Of a stretch of 64,000 bases of DNA, positions 32,793 through 43,492 are shown piece by piece. Location of the stretch: positions 496,001-560,000 of the forward strand of contig NC_085883.1 in assembly GCF_035222275.1 (NCBI RefSeq), in the 5' to 3' direction. The notes beneath the pieces are model-generated. The model was not told the origin of the DNA. It did not search any database and was given only the letters and a program-made list of their open reading frames with translations. The stretch comes from Podospora bellae-mahoneyi. Taxonomy: Eukaryota; Ascomycota; Sordariomycetes; Sordariales; Podosporaceae. Made by a program: the position numbers and the translations under genes. Position 1 is the stretch's first letter. The number at the start of each line of letters is the position of its first letter.

Positions 32793-34361
32793 CTACTTGA
32801 CCCTGATTGTCTCATTTGTGCTCCATCCAGAAGATGAAAGCACCTGGGCTGTTCCAACAGCATATCCTGCGACCCGTAGCCCGCCGTTGCTGTCTTGTCC
32901 TACCAACATAAACAGGTTATTCTCAGGGTCAGACCAAGTAGGGTAGCTTCCGTTGAGATAGTTCTTCTTTTCTCCAAGGTGAACCGCGTATGGTGGCAAC
33001 GACGATCCACCTTGCACGTCGATTATGTCCCATTGTTGATGTCCATGATCCCGTATACTGTGAGCCCCCTTGCCCGTGGTGTTTTCAGATCCCCCAGAAG
33101 CAGACACGATCACAGAGGCAACTGGTGCTGTGACATTGACATAGCCGTCTTCATCGACAAAACCGGTCGGGGCCCCCTGTAACCACCAAAGCAACCCATT
33201 CTCCATGGAATCTTCATCCCCCAAATGCGCCTCAACACCTTCCCCAAGCTCCAGAATGTTTGGTGCAGTTGAGAAAACCTTACCTGGAGGCAGGCTTGGA
33301 ATCACTCCAAGCCACTCAGCCCGGCCACCTCGAGCCAAAATCTCTCTCATGAGAGCGAGTGCTGCCTTTAGCCTGTCATCGTGTCCAAACTCCCTTGCGT
33401 CCAAAGACACTCCAAACATGCCCATAATACTGAGAATCATATCCACAGGCCGATACGCAACACACATCATGGCCGCCCGCCAAATCGCCGAGGCCATCCC
33501 CTCGTTCCCCTTCAGATCCAGCGCCCCAATCAGTGCATTCCTCTGCACCCTGTCCCCGGGCCGTTTATCCCCCACTATCAAGTTCATTTCCAACTTCTGT
33601 TTCTTTTCCTGCGTGGGATCATCTTCCGATTTCGTAACCAGATAAGTCGCCCTAGAAGACGCCGCCAACAAAGACATCAGCTCCGTCATTCCCGCCCCTG
33701 ACTCGTCACCCTCCACTTGTTCAACATACAAGTAGAACAGCGACTCTAGATAACAAGTGCCATGGGTCCATGAAAATAACACCTTGCACCGGGGCGGCGC
33801 GATAGCTTCTTGGAGAGTCCATGCGCGGGAGACCCAGTTGGTTTCTTCCTCAAGGGCGACAAGTCGTGACAAACCTCCAGGGAGGATGAGACAGACGTGG
33901 CAGTGCTCATAGATGGAGAACATTCTCTGAATCTGCCAAGCCTTGTCGTCTTCGTCCCCTTGCTTGATGCAGAGGCCGTCGAGCCAGACGAGGGGGCATT
34001 CAAGCTGGAGGGCGGCGCGGCAGGCGGTGCGGAGGGCGGGGAGGGAGATGGGGTCGGCGTTGAAGGCGGATTTGATGGTCATTGTTGGGGGTGGGTTGGC
34101 GGTGGGGTTTAAGGGGGGGACGCCTTTCCAGACGTAGGAGATGGCGGCGTAGCGGTTTTTGGGCAGGATGTCTGTTTCGACTACTCGGAGATACCTGCCG
34201 TTGGCGAAGGGTTTGGCGTCGATGAAACGGTACCGAGCTGCGGGTACTTGGTCGAGGGAAATGGGGGCCGTGGAAAGGGACTCGAAGGGAAGCTTCAGGA
34301 CGCATGGCATGGAGTGAAGATCGTCGGCCTGTCCACCAGCTGGTTTTTCGGGGTTCTCCAT
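32793..34361 (-). CDS. HET-domain protein, divergent type
   Basis: A single exon of 522 residues, start MENPEKPAGG. The HET blocks are recognisable but differ from the neighbour: RYAAISYVWKG at about 70-80, LVWLDGLCIKQGDEDDKAW at about 123-141 with MFSIYEHCHVCLIL, and SRAWTLQEAIAPPR at about 178-191. A later VDMILSIMGMFGVSL corresponds to the 'AYSLLGIF' block. The two adjacent genes are therefore not recent duplicates. A role in self/non-self recognition is inferred from the family. The 5' end shows strong G/C skew on the coding strand, producing several shadow frames. Confidence 0.82.
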   Translation of the reverse strand: MENPEKPAGGQADDLHSMPCVLKLPFESLSTAPISLDQVPAARYRFIDAKPFANGRYLRVVETDILPKNRYAAISYVWKGVPPLNPTANPPPTMTIKSAFNADPISLPALRTACRAALQLECPLVWLDGLCIKQGDEDDKAWQIQRMFSIYEHCHVCLILPGGLSRLVALEEETNWVSRAWTLQEAIAPPRCKVLFSWTHGTCYLESLFYLYVEQVEGDESGAGMTELMSLLAASSRATYLVTKSEDDPTQEKKQKLEMNLIVGDKRPGDRVQRNALIGALDLKGNEGMASAIWRAAMMCVAYRPVDMILSIMGMFGVSLDAREFGHDDRLKAALALMREILARGGRAEWLGVIPSLPPGKVFSTAPNILELGEGVEAHLGDEDSMENGLLWWLQGAPTGFVDEDGYVNVTAPVASVIVSASGGSENTTGKGAHSIRDHGHQQWDIIDVQGGSSLPPYAVHLGEKKNYLNGSYPTWSDPENNLFMLVGQDSNGGLRVAGYAVGTAQVLSSSGWSTNETIRVK

Positions 34362-35746
34362 AATATCAAAGTAAAACGATGAGGTGTTTGAGGTAGAGAA
34401 TACAAACCTCTGACACTGTCGGATTCGCGAGAGGTGTTGGGCCGTGATGCCGATGTGAGTGGCTCCCGTCCTGCCTCTGACCTGCCACCTTGCCTCGATG
34501 ACTAGGATGACATCCCCAGACCTTTGTGAGGCCTAGGACCATTCAATCCTTTCACATACGACCACATCCAGCTGAAAACTCGGGAGCAAATGGGTAGTAT
34601 GAAATATATTCGTGACTACGGTCGTTGATCTGATCGCCCTGGTTGCTGGAATTACCAAGTGGCTAGGACTGATAATAAATCTACCTTACGTCGGGCACTG
34701 GCATGTGATAGTCGTGGCTCGGTGTCTGCCTGAGTGTTGGTGAGATGTGTTCGAAAGCGGCACTGAGACTTGATTGCGGCCGCAGGTTTGGTTTGCCCAC
34801 GGCGTTAGATGCTTGCAGGCTCACGGGCGAGTTCAAATAGTAAAATGAGTTTGGAATTGAAAGAGGCCTGATGGCGATAGTCTGGAAAATTTTGGGACAG
34901 AATGAAATGAGACCCAAGTATCGTTATCAAAAATAACCCCGCACCTGCCCCTCAATCTCCCCCAATAGGGTACGAGCGAAACTCCCCCACTGCCTCAACG
35001 TAGAAGTCACTCTTCGAACAAGCTCTACACGAGAGTTACGTATAGGTGGGGTCCAGAATCGGATGTGGTTGGGTGAACGGAGACACCTCCGTGGAATTAA
35101 TGTGAATTTTGGTAAATGACATTACTGTGGAGACAGAGATAGAGAATTTTTGTCTTCGCTCACCAGCGTGGTTCAGCTTGGGCACAGCTAGTTGGCATCC
35201 AGACTGACTGACGATATGAAAGCAGTTCGTGCAGCCTGACCATCAACATTGCGAATTCGGGCCCTGTAGCACGCGTTAGACGTGCTTTAAGAAATAAAAG
35301 CGGGAGTTTCCTGCGGTTAGGAGATGGCGGGGTCTTGGAGCTGCTCTGCGCGCCAGCGCACTCCCGCCTCGGGTCGAACTAATGGATTTCCCATTCACGA
35401 CACGACTGTCTAGCTGCGCCGAGCAGGGACCTCTGGCAAAGACGCATTTCCTTTTTGCTAGTTCTCATTGGCTCCCATTACTGCTAGGTTGTGAATAACA
35501 TATGATGGCGAATGCTTCATGCAAGCAACAAGTCCTGAGTGCTTTTCTGTGGTTTGGCAGCATGGTCTCCAAACTCGACTTGAATGTTGTCCTTCGAGCT
35601 ATAAGCCGCCGCGACATCTTCGACAGCCCATTCATCATTTCCGCCGGATTCGCCAACAAGGCGTGCAGCAGGCCCCAAAGCTGCGTCTCGACACAATTAA
35701 TCTCGCTTCCGCTTGTACTCTGTCGAACATGACTGGAAGTCAGGGA
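34362..35746. other. Gene-free stretch left of the transposon
   Basis: About 1.4 kb of near-normal composition. The short frames at 35465-35749 have no motif. No RNA gene or repeat was recognised. Confidence 0.4.
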
Positions 35747-35748
35747 TA

Positions 35749-35790
35749 ACGTATATTATAAGCGAGCGACCAATATAAGCGAGCGACCAC
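35749..35790 (+). repeat. Left terminal inverted repeat with internal 17-bp direct repeat
   Basis: 42 bases, an exact inverse of 37569-37610. It contains two copies of the word ATAAGCGAGCGACC (in the contexts ATTATAAGCGAGCGACC and CAATATAAGCGAGCGACC), a likely doubled transposase binding site. Confidence 0.92.
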
Positions 35791-37568
35791 TTTTTCAAAA
35801 CCTTTATATCATTATCCTCAATTACTACACAACCATACTAAGAAGCAACCATAATTACATCCGAAATAGCTGAATCAGACAATTCTATAGCCTCCTGGCA
35901 AGTGCGCGCATTATGGCCAGGCTTGCCGCACACACCACAGCACTGAACCTTCGTACGAGCCCCCCCTGCACTACCGCCATCCGGCTGTATTTCTTCCACT
36001 GCCTCCCCACCCACGGCCTTCTGGTCCAGTAGATCCTGTGCATCTTGCACAGTAAGTGATCCTCCGAGCCGTACACGTGTTTTTTTAGCTCTCCGGCGCT
36101 TACTTAATGCCTCATTAGCCTTGCGGAGCGAAGCGTTCTCTAACTAAAGGAGGGCCACCTGGTGCATCACAGCCATCGTACCCTTAGTAAGCTAGTCTAT
36201 AGTAACTAACATTAAAGTCGGGAAATTATTTTAATAATTAATAATACGAATCTTAATAAGCGTTAACTATAAATTAACTTCTCGGGGGTTTTATAATATC
36301 TAAAATACCTAAGGTAGTGCCGTGCCCGGCCTTAAGGATAGGGGTATTAATATATAAAGCTTTATATTTAGCTTAAAAAGTACCCTCTCTAGATCATATA
36401 GTATAAGGCTAGTACCTATAAAGCTACCCTATATATTCTTTTCCGTTATAAAAACGAAGAAAGCCTCGCGGAAAATATAAAGAAACTTAAACTTATTTAC
36501 GTAATTAATATATATACGTATTAAACCCTTAATCTAGCGGCCGTACACCTATTTTAGCGGCCTAAAGCAGCTAATATCGAATAGCTAAAGAAGGTAGGAG
36601 GAGTATAGAAGTATATAAAGCGTAATAATATTATTCTACTAGCAATAGCGCTCGAATTTAATTAAGTAGTAACTTTCGTAACTATCGAGGATTAATAACC
36701 GGTATTTACCCTTCGTACGGAACGCTATATAATAATCGAAATACTTAATCCAATCTAGGCCTACCGGATTAATAGTCTAACTATTATCAGTAATTATAAT
36801 ATACTAGGTAAACGGTAAATTATATTCGGTATATTAATTAGTAAAGTAATATTATACGGCTAAAATAATAAAAGGTAAGATAGCTTAGCTAAAGGTATTA
36901 ACTCCCTAAATTACCGTTATTTACTTACGGTTATTAAGCTAGGCTAGTTTTGCCTTACTAAAGCCGTCCGAGGTTATAACCACCATACTTACGAAAATAA
37001 TACCTATTATAAACCTAGTCTCGTCGAAATTATAAATATCGTTATTTATAATACCGTACTTAGCTTTAGTATTCCGTACAAGCGTAAACCACTCGGCAAT
37101 AACCTTCGGATCCTCACACTTAGCCCTCTAGTAGTCGTATCTACGCGTAAAACGCGTACGGAGCTATAGCTAGCGTTTAACGAAGTTATGTGCCTAAAGC
37201 TTACTAACAGGCGGCGCGTCGCGTACGCGCAGTAGTTGGTTGGCTATATCTTCCACACCACGTAACTTTAGTAGAAAAGCTCGCGTAAATAGCTTAATAA
37301 TATAGTAAACAATAGCCTCCTCTTCGGATTAAGTAAGCTTCTTCGATCTGGGCGTAGTATCGCGTTGTGTAGGCCGGCCGGCACGTCGGTGTCTAAGCGT
37401 ACTGCGATCGACGTTATACATCTTAGCTGCAGCTAATACACTTAGATTTTTATCATTTCGAAGAGCCTTAAGGGCTAAGATTATATGGGCTTCCTTTGAA
37501 GTAGATGGCATTTTGGAATGTTGAGAAAATGAGGTGTTGAGGTTGAGGTTACGCGTCGCGTGAAAAAG

Positions 37569-37610
37569 GTGGTCGCTCGCTTATATTGGTCGCTCGCTTA
37601 TAATATACGT
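37569..37610 (-). repeat. Right terminal inverted repeat
   Basis: Reverse complement of 35749-35790 with no mismatch, again with two GGTCGCTCGCTTAT words. Followed by the TA target duplication. Confidence 0.92.
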
Positions 37611-37725
37611 TAGATATGTTTCCAGACGAGCGAATACAGGGTACTAGAATTTACAGCCACCCACAGCCAGCTTGCTCCCGAATGCAAACTCTCCTCCATT
37701 GTTCTTGCCAGAGAGAAGACACCCC

Positions 37726-38850
37726 CTACCGAAATTCTCTTACTCTCCTCTTCCTCCACTGCTTGTATGCTTCCCGCAGGATCTTCTTGAACTCTGGTTT
37801 GCTGAGCTTGATTATGGCATGTCCGGAGAGCCAATACGGAACCTGGAGGGACTCCACAGGCAGAGCGCGGATCCATTCCAGATCGATCAGGCACGTAATA
37901 TTCCAGTCTCTGTCAACATAGATGTTGAATCAGTTTGCGTCGGTAAGTTAGAGCGCAAATGGTCCGTGACGGTGATCACGGTTGATGAACCGATGCGACA
38001 GCAAACGAACTAGGATTCTCGCAGCCATATGTCCACGGCAGTCTTCATTATCGAATGCGATATTAGGATCGCTGAGGAACATGTTGTTGGGGCAGGTGAT
38101 GAGGCCCGATACGTAAGGCTCCATACACGAATATGTGCAGTCTCTTTATATCGTTCTTATCTTCGAAGGAGCGTATCACTTTTGACTGGATCGTCTCGTT
38201 CTGCATCCCATGTATTGGAGAGCATCTCCCCGATCTCCGGATCGATATATTCGAGCAGCATATGAGCTGTGGGAAACCGGTAGCTCGACGGATTTCAAAC
38301 GTAGCGAGACAGGACGGTGGTGTATATCAAACATTGGCAAAGGGATAGTTGAAGGGTCCGCGCAGTCCAAACGTCCGAAGGGGCGTTGTTCTTCGTGCGT
38401 GAACTGATGGCTGAGAGGGCAAGTTAGTAGGAGATAGATGGCGGGGGATTCCTGGGAGAAGACATACGCAGCGGTCGCCGGAGAAGCCAAAGCCGTACAG
38501 ATGAGGAATGCGAATATCCGGGCACCGCTCTTGCATCCACACGTAGGCTCCCGCTTCGCAGCCCATCTACTCGTCAACGGTGCCAGGGTACTGTACCTCA
38601 GCGAGCTTGTGCGATAAGGGACACCGGAATATGAGGAGGTTAGTGTGGTCGGCTGGTTTGTTTTTGATGGGTATGCATATATTGAAGGCGCCTCGAATTC
38701 ATTGGCGCTCAGTGGCGACGATGCAGCAGTCTCGATCGCCAAGCTTCAGGTGGTATTGGACGAAAGCTTCAATTGCCTACCTCAGCCAGCTCGAAGGAGG
38801 ATATTATCGGCTCGATTTTCTGGATCTTCGAATGTAATCAAATCGCCGTT
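37726..38850 (-). pseudogene. Decayed APH/protein-kinase-like phosphotransferase gene
   Basis: On the minus strand, scattered segments in order give a fungal aminoglycoside-phosphotransferase-like (kinase-like) protein. They are HKLAEVQYPGTVDE, then CEAGAYVWMQERCPDIRIPH and LYGFGFSGDRC, AHMLLEYIDPEIGEMLSNTW, MAARILVRLLSHRFINRDHR, DRDWNITCLIDLEWIRALPV and WLSGHAII. At least one probable intron (GTATGT to CCTCTCAG near 38460-38410) is still visible. In-frame stops include TAA where the family has Gln before LTD in the catalytic loop, and TGA shortly after, plus at least one frame change. The damage is mostly C-to-T type. The terminal stop is TAG at 37726-37728, about 115 bases from the transposon. 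This host family is large in Sordariomycetes; substrates are mostly unknown. Confidence 0.72.
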
Positions 38851-39059
38851 AAATAGCGTAATAGTGCTAGGCACTGTAAAAAAAAACGGCTACACTGAAG
38901 CTGACCCTGGAATCCAAGAGTCATTATTGATTCAACGGGTGATCCAGCTAAAAAAGAAAAAAAAGAAGTAGTGCGGGCCGTGAGCTTGTCAGTGGCCACA
39001 AGATCCTGCTACTAATAGGGATAAGTGGGAAAAGCCACCGAAAAAGGCATTATACGTTC
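38851..39059. other. Spacer
   Basis: Short spacer with an A-rich tract (AAAAAAGAAAAAAAAGAAG type) near 38950-38970. Nothing else seen. Confidence 0.4.
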
Positions 39060-39765
39060 ATTCCTTTTTCTGACAAAAAGTCCGACTTAAGCGGCCTCGC
39101 GGTCGAAGTGAGGGCACAATTCGCCAACATCGATGTACAATTTGCCAACATCGACGTACAATTTTGCCAACATCGATGTACAATTTGCCAACATCCACGC
39201 ACAATTCAAGGAGGTCAGGATCGAGTCGCAGCGCATGGCTGCTCGCTTCCATAACAGCACCCTGAAGAACCCTGCCGCGAGAATTGTACCTGTTTTTATA
39301 CTTGACAGTTTCGGAGAAATCGCCAGCCCTGACTCCAAGAACTTCCCTCGGAACGCCATAGAGTTTTACAGCATGAGAGATAACCCGAAGGAGCGTCTCA
39401 CCAGGATGTTGCATTACCTCGTTGGCTTCTACGACGTCCAGTTGGACCACCAGGAGCTGTCACATTCCGACTCGGAAGCCATCGATGACATCTTCCCTAG
39501 ACAGAAAGTCGACACTACATGCGTAGCAGTGGAGATGCTAGAAAGTAACCTCGGTCTCAACGAGGAAAACTTTATCAAGTTCAAGGAAAGGGCAGCTGCC
39601 CTCATGCACCGCTTTCCCCAGCCACCCATCAAGCGCCCGAATCCACCGTCCACAAGCATCGACGAAGGGAAGCGGAAACTTGCCTCTAGACCATCCCAAC
39701 GAGCGCCCACGAAGCCCAAGAGCTTCGGTTCCGGCGAGGAAGATCAGATCGTCGGGGAGGAATAG
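39060..39765 (+). pseudogene. Heptad-repeat (coiled-coil) protein gene, frame slipped in its repeat
   Basis: Downstream of the repeats a clean frame runs to TAG at 39763-39765, reading HAQFKEVRIESQRMAARFHN, then IDDIFPRQK and a basic C-terminus. Upstream, another frame reads SDKKSDLSGLAVEVRAQFAN straight into the same repeats. The two join inside a tandem array of 21-bp units encoding FANIDVQ, where one unit is 22 bases long. An internal ATG at 39133 would give a 210-residue product whose first ten residues are out-of-register repeat. Small fungal proteins with such heptads followed by a short globular part exist in many copies in Sordariomycetes; no function is known to me. It could still be expressed from 39133. 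Confidence 0.5.
39120..39204 (+). repeat. Tandem 21-bp repeats encoding heptads
   Basis: Four units: 39120-39140, 39141-39161, 39162-39183 (22 bases, an extra T) and 39184-39204. They encode FANIDVQ twice, then FANIDVQ and FANIHAQ after the frame change. Seven-codon periodicity fits a coiled coil. Confidence 0.85.
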
Positions 39766-41480
39766 TCATCGGAAACCTCTTCCTCGCAGCCAAGAATGCC
39801 TCCCGAGTGTAAGGACTTCCGCTCGCTGGACTCGAAAGAGGACCCCATCGAAAGCCCAACAAATACATTTTCAACGCCAGAGAGGCGGTAGTGCTCTATC
39901 TAATCAATTACATGGAACCTCCTAAAGCCGCTGAAGCCCACCTTGACAGAGCTGGTGATTTTGATCGCACGTGCTGGTGGACGAGGCTTAACATGGTTTG
40001 ACAATTCTCGCCATGGCAAAGACACTGAGGAGTGACAGCGTACCAGGTCCCGCGTTTGATGAGCCGACACCGGAGATATCCCCGAAATTGGCCACCGCGC
40101 GACCATAGGTATTCGCGGACTGTGTGCAAGGGTTACGGGTTTAGGTGTGACTCAGTCACTAACTGGTATTTCTCCACGCATTTCTCTGTAATATTATATC
40201 TAAAATACTTTTCCCCGCACAGACGTATCCATACTGTGCCTTTCCCGACCACGTTCGAGAAGAGTTGGGTGACGACAGCGGTGACGAGAGCCCTCGCATT
40301 CCTTGTTAATCACGTCTCGTCGCAAGACATGGAGATTGCTAACCTAGGACAGGGTTTTGTGGGATTTGTCAAGCAGTGCCAGCTAGTGCCACGTATGCCT
40401 TTCCAGCGCAATGTGTCTGAACACCAGACTGTCATCTCCAGGGAAATCTGATGCAGATTTCGGAAGATTTCTCTCCCTATCTTCTACATTCACACCCCTC
40501 AGGCTTCCAATGAACTTGAAGCATGTAAGCGCCGACAGAAAACAAAAATCGAAAATAAAACGGGCGGTAAAAAATATAGCTACTTCGGTACATTAAGCTC
40601 GTATTTTCAGGCTCTCAGGCGGATTATTCATGAACTTTTTGCATATCTGGACATTTACCACTCCAATCTCTAAAGCCGAAAATCATAATCATCTGTGTGC
40701 CATCCTAAGGAATGCGTTTTGCTGAGGATTCAGCTGAACAACTAGATTTACGCTTGGATGTCCGTGCGCGTTTGTGCTGGACTTAGCTCATCACTGTGGC
40801 ACAGCCCAAGCCTCACCTCAGGTATTGCTCCCCCTGGCCTGGCCAAAAATCTCGGGTCTTAAAATCTTTAACATCGGGGCGATATGGTATAGTCCTGAAA
40901 GATCTGGACGGCTCTTAGGATACCGGCGGTAGGGGGCTGAGAAGCTAAGGTGTGAGAGAAAGAAACGATGGAGCATATTCTAGATGCTAAGTTTCCCACG
41001 GTGCAATGACAAGTGAGGTACCAACCAACCCCTTCTCAAATACGTACTGTTGTGTCCGCACGTTCTGTCTACCCCGTTATCTCTCCTCCGCAGGAGTACG
41101 TGCTATAGAGAGTCACAGGTAGGACAGGTTAACAGGTTAATAACAGTAGTACTTAGCTAAGCTACAATCTGGGCTCTATTCCGTCAGTTACAGGCAGGCT
41201 CTAATGTCAAGACGTAGCTCAAGAAGCTACAAACAGGTTGGACTGGAGTCGCACACGTCCCTCCTCATGAGAACTTTGTGGGAATGGCGAGATTAGTTGA
41301 ATCGGGCGGTGCGAGCCAACCAATCCGTCAATCACGTAAGGCTGCTACGGCTGGACAGTTTCGCCCTCAAGCAGCCCGCAGCGAAAGCAGTTCTTCCCAG
41401 CATCGTGTCGGACGCGGCAGCCCTATATCTCTACGAAAAGACGTAACCCACCGTTCCTTTCCGTTCCGTAGCACAATGGT
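39766..41480. other. Accessory stretch with one protein-like fragment
   Basis: Mostly featureless. A plus-strand frame (40032-40451) contains a protein-like stretch, FEKSWVTTAVTRALAFLVNH followed by SSQDMEIANLGQGFVGFVKQ, ending at TGA 40449-40451. I do not recognise the family, and nothing convincing precedes or follows it, so it is probably a gene relic. The rest shows no gene or RNA. Confidence 0.35.
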
Positions 41481-42142
41481 ATGGATCGCATAACAGTACT
41501 ACCCTCTTATCCGCCAAGCGTTAGAGCTAACATTTTTTTACGACAGTCTCCACCTTTCTCCGTCTCGCCCCTCAGAGTCCAGCCAGGGCCGGATGCCAAC
41601 CCACCGCAGCCCAACGATCGAGTCTTATCGCTCCTGCCCGCGTCCTACCGCACCGCTTCCGACGACATTACCGCCGCAGGTCGGTATGTAAGCGCCTGTA
41701 TCGCGAAAGAACTCGACTTGCAGAGGCTTGACAGGATCCTCAGCTGGCTGTGGGTCGCCGGTCGCCCTCCAAGGTTGATGCTCGGTTCCACTACGGCGAG
41801 CTCCGTCTCTCCCGTCTAAACAAGATTTATCTCCTCTCGCAGCGCCCGTTCCTCCTTCGTCCCTACATATCACACTGGCAATAATACGGGGCCTTTTTCC
41901 AGGACAACTTCGCCTGACTAGCGTCCGCCACCATCAACATCGCTATCGTCCTCACCGCCATGCATGTCGGGCTGGCGAGGAAGACGCTAGCCGACAACGA
42001 CGCCTTCCAATCCGCATCTTACGGCTTTACTATTTTTTCTATCCTAGGCCCCGTCGCCGCCGCGGGGCTTATTGTGTTAGTGTTTTGTTATATGTTTACC
42101 GATAATTGGGCGGCAACGGTGGCGTATGGAAAGAGAAGATAG
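41481..42142 (+). pseudogene. Remnant of a fungal membrane-protein gene (DUF6601-like)
   Basis: From about 41640 one frame reads ACIAKELDLQRLDRILSWLW; a second reads YGELRLSRLNKIYLLSQRPF, then GAFFQDNF and ASATINIAIVLTAMHVGLAR. It ends in two hydrophobic segments (SASYGFTIFSILGPVAAAGL and IVLVFCYMFTDNWAATVAYG) before TAG at 42140. From memory this is the order of a dispersed fungal family with DUF6601: an N-terminal 'L-D-L-x-R-L-x-x-I-x-x-W-L-W' motif and two C-terminal helices. The central part of the family is missing, and the C-terminal frame has at least two stops. It is a clear relic; the family name is less certain. Confidence 0.5.
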
Positions 42143-43317
42143 CAGCACATAGGTAGCAGGTCGGAGAGTCCATAATACTGCAACCCAACCATATAACTTT
42201 CGACTTGATTTAAATAGCTGATCCTCATTACCCACAAGCGGTCTATTATAAGACCTATCGTAATTTAACTATTACCCACCAGATACGGTACTCGACACGG
42301 GGCCGAAGTACTTATTTATCCGTAGTATACCTACATGACACTCTATTTCGTTCCAATATATAAGTAAATATATCTTCCCGACCTAGATAGGGGGTTATCG
42401 TGACAGGCCCTGCACATGCCACTATACCAGAAACATCCAGAACCTGCTCTCTCTACGCTCAGACCAACGTACATAGCTATACCAGAAGCTTATGCAGATA
42501 AACCTCCACTTTCTATTCTTTCCTTTCTTCCCTTAAGTTTAGTGCATTCTCCTAGCTAGTTACAATACCTTACCGAACTGGTATACTATAATTATTTCGA
42601 CTCGAAATAATTAATAGCCCCTACGCTCCTTTAGTCGGGGAAAAAAACGCTCGGGCTACCGGCGAGTCGAAATGATTATAAGAATCCTACGGTCAATTAT
42701 TTCGGCATAGAACGATATCCAAACCAGGAAAGAGTGCACTTACCGTTAACTAAACCCACTAACCTCCAGGAGACATCAACTCTGTTACTATATTATACCT
42801 CTGCAGTTCTGGAAAGGTGGTTTTCTTGACACGACTGGGAGCGTTGCGAGACGGGTTAACAATCGTACAAGCGACGCGCCGCCTTAATAATCTGTGGTCT
42901 GGGTAAGCGATAAATGGCAGCCCAATAGCATCGTAAGTACTTGCGCCAGACAGCTCCCGATAATTTAACCCAGCGGATATTGACTGGCGGACGCTCGGCT
43001 GTCGCTTTAATCCCGCTTCTCGGTGCGGCTGAGCGAGAATCGCCAAAAATTTAACTTCTGACATATGGGCATTTGTCACGCGGCAAACAACCAACCAGCC
43101 GCATCATAGCCCCAACCGCTATCTATCTGCAGAATCGAGAATCAATGGTTGGGAGTAAGGCGGACAATCAAGTACCTCGCGGCTATCAAAGGAATGGTAT
43201 TGGCTATAGAGTATGTGGAAGGACTCGGCGGCTGTTCGAGGCCACCAGGACACGGACCACAAAAGGACGGATGAATACGCTTCCTCAGAACCTGTATGTA
43301 TCTCTAGACTTTCTTTA
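42143..43317. other. AT-enriched gene-free stretch
   Basis: Mildly AT-rich, stop-dense DNA with no supported gene, apart from the small palindromic element listed separately. Probably degraded repeats. Confidence 0.4.
42587..42680. mobile_element. 94-bp MITE-like palindromic element
   Basis: TATAATTATTTCGACTCG at 42587-42604 is matched by CGAGTCGAAATGATTATA at 42663-42680, an 18-bp inverted repeat with one mismatch. The ends read TA|TAATT...ATTA|TA, compatible with a TA target duplication as in mariner-type MITEs. The interior has no coding content. Confidence 0.45.
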
Positions 43318-43397
43318 CCAAGGACTTTGAGGCCATTGAAGATCATTAGCTGACTTGAACTACTGTTCCAAGCCCTGATCAACAGCCCTCGTCACAG
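43318..43397 (+). repeat. Dispersed about 80-bp repeat, copy 1
   Basis: Similar to 53255-53338: both contain CAAGGA-TTGAGGC, TTGAAGAT or CTGAAGAT, GTTCCAAGCCCTGA, AGCCCT and GTCACAG in order. This copy ends about 95 bases before the NLR start codon. Confidence 0.6.
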
Positions 43398-43492
43398 CAT
43401 TTGGGGATCGTTCCAGTTCCTTCTTGTCGCCCAGATTATTCTCTACCCTAGCCCGCTCGACATCCCCTAAACTTTACCTTCTGACTATCGAA

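Larger units (their letters stand above)
35749..37610 (-). mobile_element. Fot1/pogo-type DNA transposon (Tc1-mariner superfamily), decayed
   Basis: A 1,862-bp element bounded by perfect 42-bp inverted repeats and flanked by TA on both sides (35747-35748, 37611-37612), the expected target duplication. Reading on the minus strand, 37511-37329 encodes MPSTSKEAHIILALKALRND, continuing VLAAAKMYNVDRSTLRHRR, the psq/CENP-B-type helix-turn-helix of pogo transposases. Near the other end (36050-35838) is a CCHC zinc knuckle, CGVCGKPGHNARTC, as in fungal Fot-like transposases. The middle is so AT-rich and stop-filled that the DDE domain cannot be read. Terminal identity with a ruined interior is the pattern of RIP acting on a recently inserted, multi-copy element. 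It is no longer able to make transposase, though its ends could still be mobilised by another copy. Confidence 0.88.

Noticed and set aside
39058-39450. Minus-strand frame with VGKLYIDVGK-like repeats
   Set aside because: It is the complement of the plus-strand heptad repeats; the plus frame has the longer non-repeat coding part.
40860-40960. Possible 5S rRNA-like stretch
   Set aside because: The sequence does not match the conserved fungal 5S internal control region or length.
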